From contig CALUZC010000004.1 of NCBI GenBank assembly GCA_944325215.1, positions 51,534 through 115,533 on the forward strand: a DNA stretch of 64,000 nucleotides, in the 5' to 3' direction. The position numbers were made by a program, and so were the translations under genes. Position 1 is the first letter of the stretch. Each line of letters begins with the position of its first letter. Below, one piece after another: positions 61,704-64,000 of the stretch. The stretch comes from an uncultured Mucispirillum sp. Its GTDB lineage: Bacteria > Chrysiogenota > Deferribacteres > Deferribacterales > Mucispirillaceae. The notes under the pieces are model-generated. The model had not been told where the DNA came from. It ran no database searches and worked only from the letters and a program-made list of their open reading frames with translations.

Positions 61704-63908
61704 ATGAAAAAAATAATTATTTTCTTATCTGCTGTTGTTCTAATATTTACAGGCTGTAAAAAGGAAGAATTAAAGGAAACAAATTTGGATAATGTTATTA
61801 AGTATATGCAGCAGGTGGAAAAAATAATTAATGAAAATACATTATCAAAAGAAGATTATGAAATAAAATTAAAAGAACTTGATAAAAATACTGTATCAGA
61901 GCTTGATAACCTGCTTGATAATATCCTTGCAAATATAAAAGAAATTCAGCAGTTTAAAAAATATAATAAAGATGAATATGAAGCAATACACTATAATGCA
62001 AAGCTTGAAATTTTAGCGTTACTTGCAAATAGTGAAGAATCAATAGAAAACAAAGCATATTACTTTGTGGAGATGGTAAAATTATATACAAAACCATTAG
62101 TAAGCCTTTATGATAATAATGAGAATATATATGATTATTTAAAAAATTATAAAGAACCATACTGTAGTTATGAAGAATGCAGTAAAGAGTATCAAAAACA
62201 GATGAATTTTTTATATAATGTAGAAAATACATGGAAGAATATAGAAACAAATGACCATAATATATTAATTGGTTCTCAAATGCTTTCAGATACAGGCGCA
62301 AATTATTTTACTTTTAATTCAAATGCCAGCTTTTACCATAGTAAGCCACCATTTATTGAATGGGATAATATATTAAGAAAAGAGAACAGCTTTAATGAAA
62401 ATCAGGAAAAATTTTTACATGAACTATATAAATATAAAACTGTAAAATCATTAAAAAGTGTATATCTTGCAAAAATATATATGCAGTTTTACCTTTTAGA
62501 TAAGAGTTATGACGGAGTAAACATAAATATTAATGAGCTTAATGGCATAAGTGATGAATATTATGAAGAAAGCACTTTATTTGTAAGCGGCTGCACAAAC
62601 CCAAGGTATTTATTTAAAAATACATTAAATAAGTGTGTTGAATTTGTAATATCAGCCCAGACAAAAGAAGATGCTTTTTCCTATCTAGAAGATGAAAATA
62701 TAAAAGACTATGCAATGATAGATGATAAGCTTTGTGCTAAAAGAGAAGGCAGCCAGTATAAGTTTTATGATAATGATAATAAATTATGTAAAGTATTACA
62801 GGAAAAGATTAGCAGCAGCACAAATATAGATACAAATATGGAAACTGCTAAAGCCACAGATATTAATAAATTGGTATATTATATAGATGAAATACGTCCT
62901 TATATGGATAATGTAACAAAGCAGGCACAAGAATTAAAAGCACAGGGGGAAAACCTTGATTCATTATTATTTGTAGACGGCATGGTTGTTAATAAGCTTC
63001 TTGATGAAGCAGTCCAGCATATTTATGAAGTAGAAAGAATAAGAGAGTATAATAATGAATTATATAATCTTATAAGAAATACAGCTAAACAAGATTTAGC
63101 ATCATATATATTTTTTACATCAAAAAATGATAGTAAAATAATTGCAGAAAATTTTATTGGTGCAGTTAAGATTTACACTAATGAGATATATAATTTATAT
63201 GCTTCTGATATTGATGCAGTTGAATATATTAGCAATTATGCTCAGTTAGATAAAATGTATGAAGAAATGCAGCAGTATAGCTTATATGAAGTATTTAACA
63301 ATGCTAAAAGTATGCTTAAACAGTATGGCTTAAGTAAGGAAGATGAGAATGTTGTAAAAGATATATATAAATTTATGACTAATGCATTAGTATACTATGG
63401 TCTTCTTTATAAGCAGATAGAAGATGAGTATAAGCAGGTATGGGATAATATAATACTACTTAGTAATGTTAATGAGAATGGAACAAATATAATAAATAAG
63501 TTTTTATACTATAAAATGGCAAAAATAATAAAAAGCCTTTATGTATCAAAAATATCTGCTGAACTTTTTCTATCTGAAAGTGCATATTTAAATAAAGCAG
63601 AGCAGATTGTTGAAAATAATGCAGAAAATAAAAAGTATTTAAAAGAGCTTATAGCAAACCAAAGTAAAATGCTTACAGAAGCATGTAAACATACAAGATT
63701 TTTATCTGCAAACAGGCAGAAAGAATGTATTGATACTATTAATAGCAAACCAAATGATGAAGCATTTGCTTTTCTTGAAGACAGCAATGCAAAAGGCTTT
63801 GTTATTATTGATGATATGATTTGTGCAAAAAGTGAGAATAACCAATATAAGTTTTATGATAATGATAATAAATTATGTAAAGTATTACAGAAAAAATTAA
63901 ATCAATAA
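61704..63908 (+). CDS. Duplicated-domain lipoprotein, 734 aa
   Basis: Signal peptide with lipobox FTGC, lipidated Cys18. Two tandem units (about 25-375 and 390-734) each end with a matching block: FSYLEDENIKDYAMIDDKLC and FAFLEDSNAKGFVIIDDMIC, each followed by YKFYDNDNKLCKVLQ. The single-unit lipoprotein at 59756 carries the same ending. ATG 61704 follows AAGGAG; the frame extends to 61656 inside the ferredoxin gene. Helical, Asn/Lys-rich; role unknown, likely linked to the ferredoxin protein by repeated neighbourhood. Confidence 0.82.
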   Translation: MKKIIIFLSAVVLIFTGCKKEELKETNLDNVIKYMQQVEKIINENTLSKEDYEIKLKELDKNTVSELDNLLDNILANIKEIQQFKKYNKDEYEAIHYNAKLEILALLANSEESIENKAYYFVEMVKLYTKPLVSLYDNNENIYDYLKNYKEPYCSYEECSKEYQKQMNFLYNVENTWKNIETNDHNILIGSQMLSDTGANYFTFNSNASFYHSKPPFIEWDNILRKENSFNENQEKFLHELYKYKTVKSLKSVYLAKIYMQFYLLDKSYDGVNININELNGISDEYYEESTLFVSGCTNPRYLFKNTLNKCVEFVISAQTKEDAFSYLEDENIKDYAMIDDKLCAKREGSQYKFYDNDNKLCKVLQEKISSSTNIDTNMETAKATDINKLVYYIDEIRPYMDNVTKQAQELKAQGENLDSLLFVDGMVVNKLLDEAVQHIYEVERIREYNNELYNLIRNTAKQDLASYIFFTSKNDSKIIAENFIGAVKIYTNEIYNLYASDIDAVEYISNYAQLDKMYEEMQQYSLYEVFNNAKSMLKQYGLSKEDENVVKDIYKFMTNALVYYGLLYKQIEDEYKQVWDNIILLSNVNENGTNIINKFLYYKMAKIIKSLYVSKISAELFLSESAYLNKAEQIVENNAENKKYLKELIANQSKMLTEACKHTRFLSANRQKECIDTINSKPNDEAFAFLEDSNAKGFVIIDDMICAKSENNQYKFYDNDNKLCKVLQKKLNQ
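62754..62812 (+). repeat. First copy of near-identical repeat in the lipoprotein gene
   Basis: Encodes YKFYDNDNKLCKVLQEK. About 45 bases are the same as at 63844-63896, much closer than the rest of the two units. Points to recent duplication or gene conversion. Confidence 0.8.
63840..63898 (+). repeat. Second copy of near-identical repeat in the lipoprotein gene
   Basis: Encodes YKFYDNDNKLCKVLQKK; pairs with 62754-62812. It closes the gene ten bases later. Confidence 0.8.
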
Positions 63909-64000
63909 ATACATATAAAATTTCGAGCCTGTGAAAAAAAGTCTGTAAATTCAGTTTTCTATGATTATATTTTTACATATCCTGCTCTATGAATACCAAA

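Noticed and set aside
63909..64000. Gene start at the right edge
   Set aside because: No frame with a ribosome-binding site can be supported in the last 92 bases.

Overview
The window holds two unlike parts. Positions 1 to about 36,850 are most of a temperate phage related to T7 (Autographiviridae-type order), lying almost wholly on the minus strand. Positions from about 37,000 to the end are AT-rich bacterial chromosome, mostly on the plus strand. The host looks like a Gram-negative anaerobe: lipoproteins, an Rz/Rz1 spanin pair in the phage, ferredoxin-like proteins, and a pheA-hisC-aroF-tyrA-aroA-cmk-ispH-rpsA run. I suspect a member of the Deferribacterota such as Mucispirillum, but that is inference from gene content and base composition only.

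Phage, read in its direction of transcription (right to left): single-subunit RNA polymerase (36,780-34,210); an AT-rich non-coding gap that may be a replication origin; a C5-cytosine methyltransferase; small early genes; gp2.5-like SSB, endonuclease I, T7-lysozyme-like amidase, primase-helicase and 5'-3' exonuclease; then portal, scaffold, major capsid, tail tubular proteins A and B, gp13/14/15-like internal virion proteins, a lipoprotein, a BRO-type antirepressor, a 1,166-residue internal virion protein, tail fibres, lysis genes (Rz, Rz1, holin) and both terminase subunits. At the far left an XRE repressor (2065-2376, plus) faces a leftward operon of small unknown genes that runs off the window. 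Neither an integrase nor a DNA polymerase is present in the window, although the T7 position for the polymerase (between primase-helicase and exonuclease) is fully visible and holds only small ORFs.

Three features set the phage apart. Several genes, including the major capsid gene and the holin, have no ATG, GTG or TTG at the expected place and appear to start at ATA or ATT behind good ribosome-binding sites. The intergenic regions carry a family of related hairpins, often with GGAC in the loop, placed before virion genes. The antirepressor sits in the late operon behind a perfect 16-bp palindrome and a C9/G9 hairpin.

Host part: an aromatic amino acid operon (37,033-42,372) continues into cmk, ispH and rpsA and ends at a strong terminator. 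A McrBC type IV restriction pair follows, then rseP, a TetR regulator facing it, and an aminotransferase-hisZ-purA operon. Next come four tRNAs (Lys, Glu, Val, Asp) with a promoter and terminator, an unknown gene, and a membrane protein fused to a cytidylate-kinase-like domain. The end of the window has a decayed gene and a tandemly duplicated two-gene module (flavodoxin/ferredoxin protein plus lipoprotein), whose second lipoprotein is itself internally duplicated.
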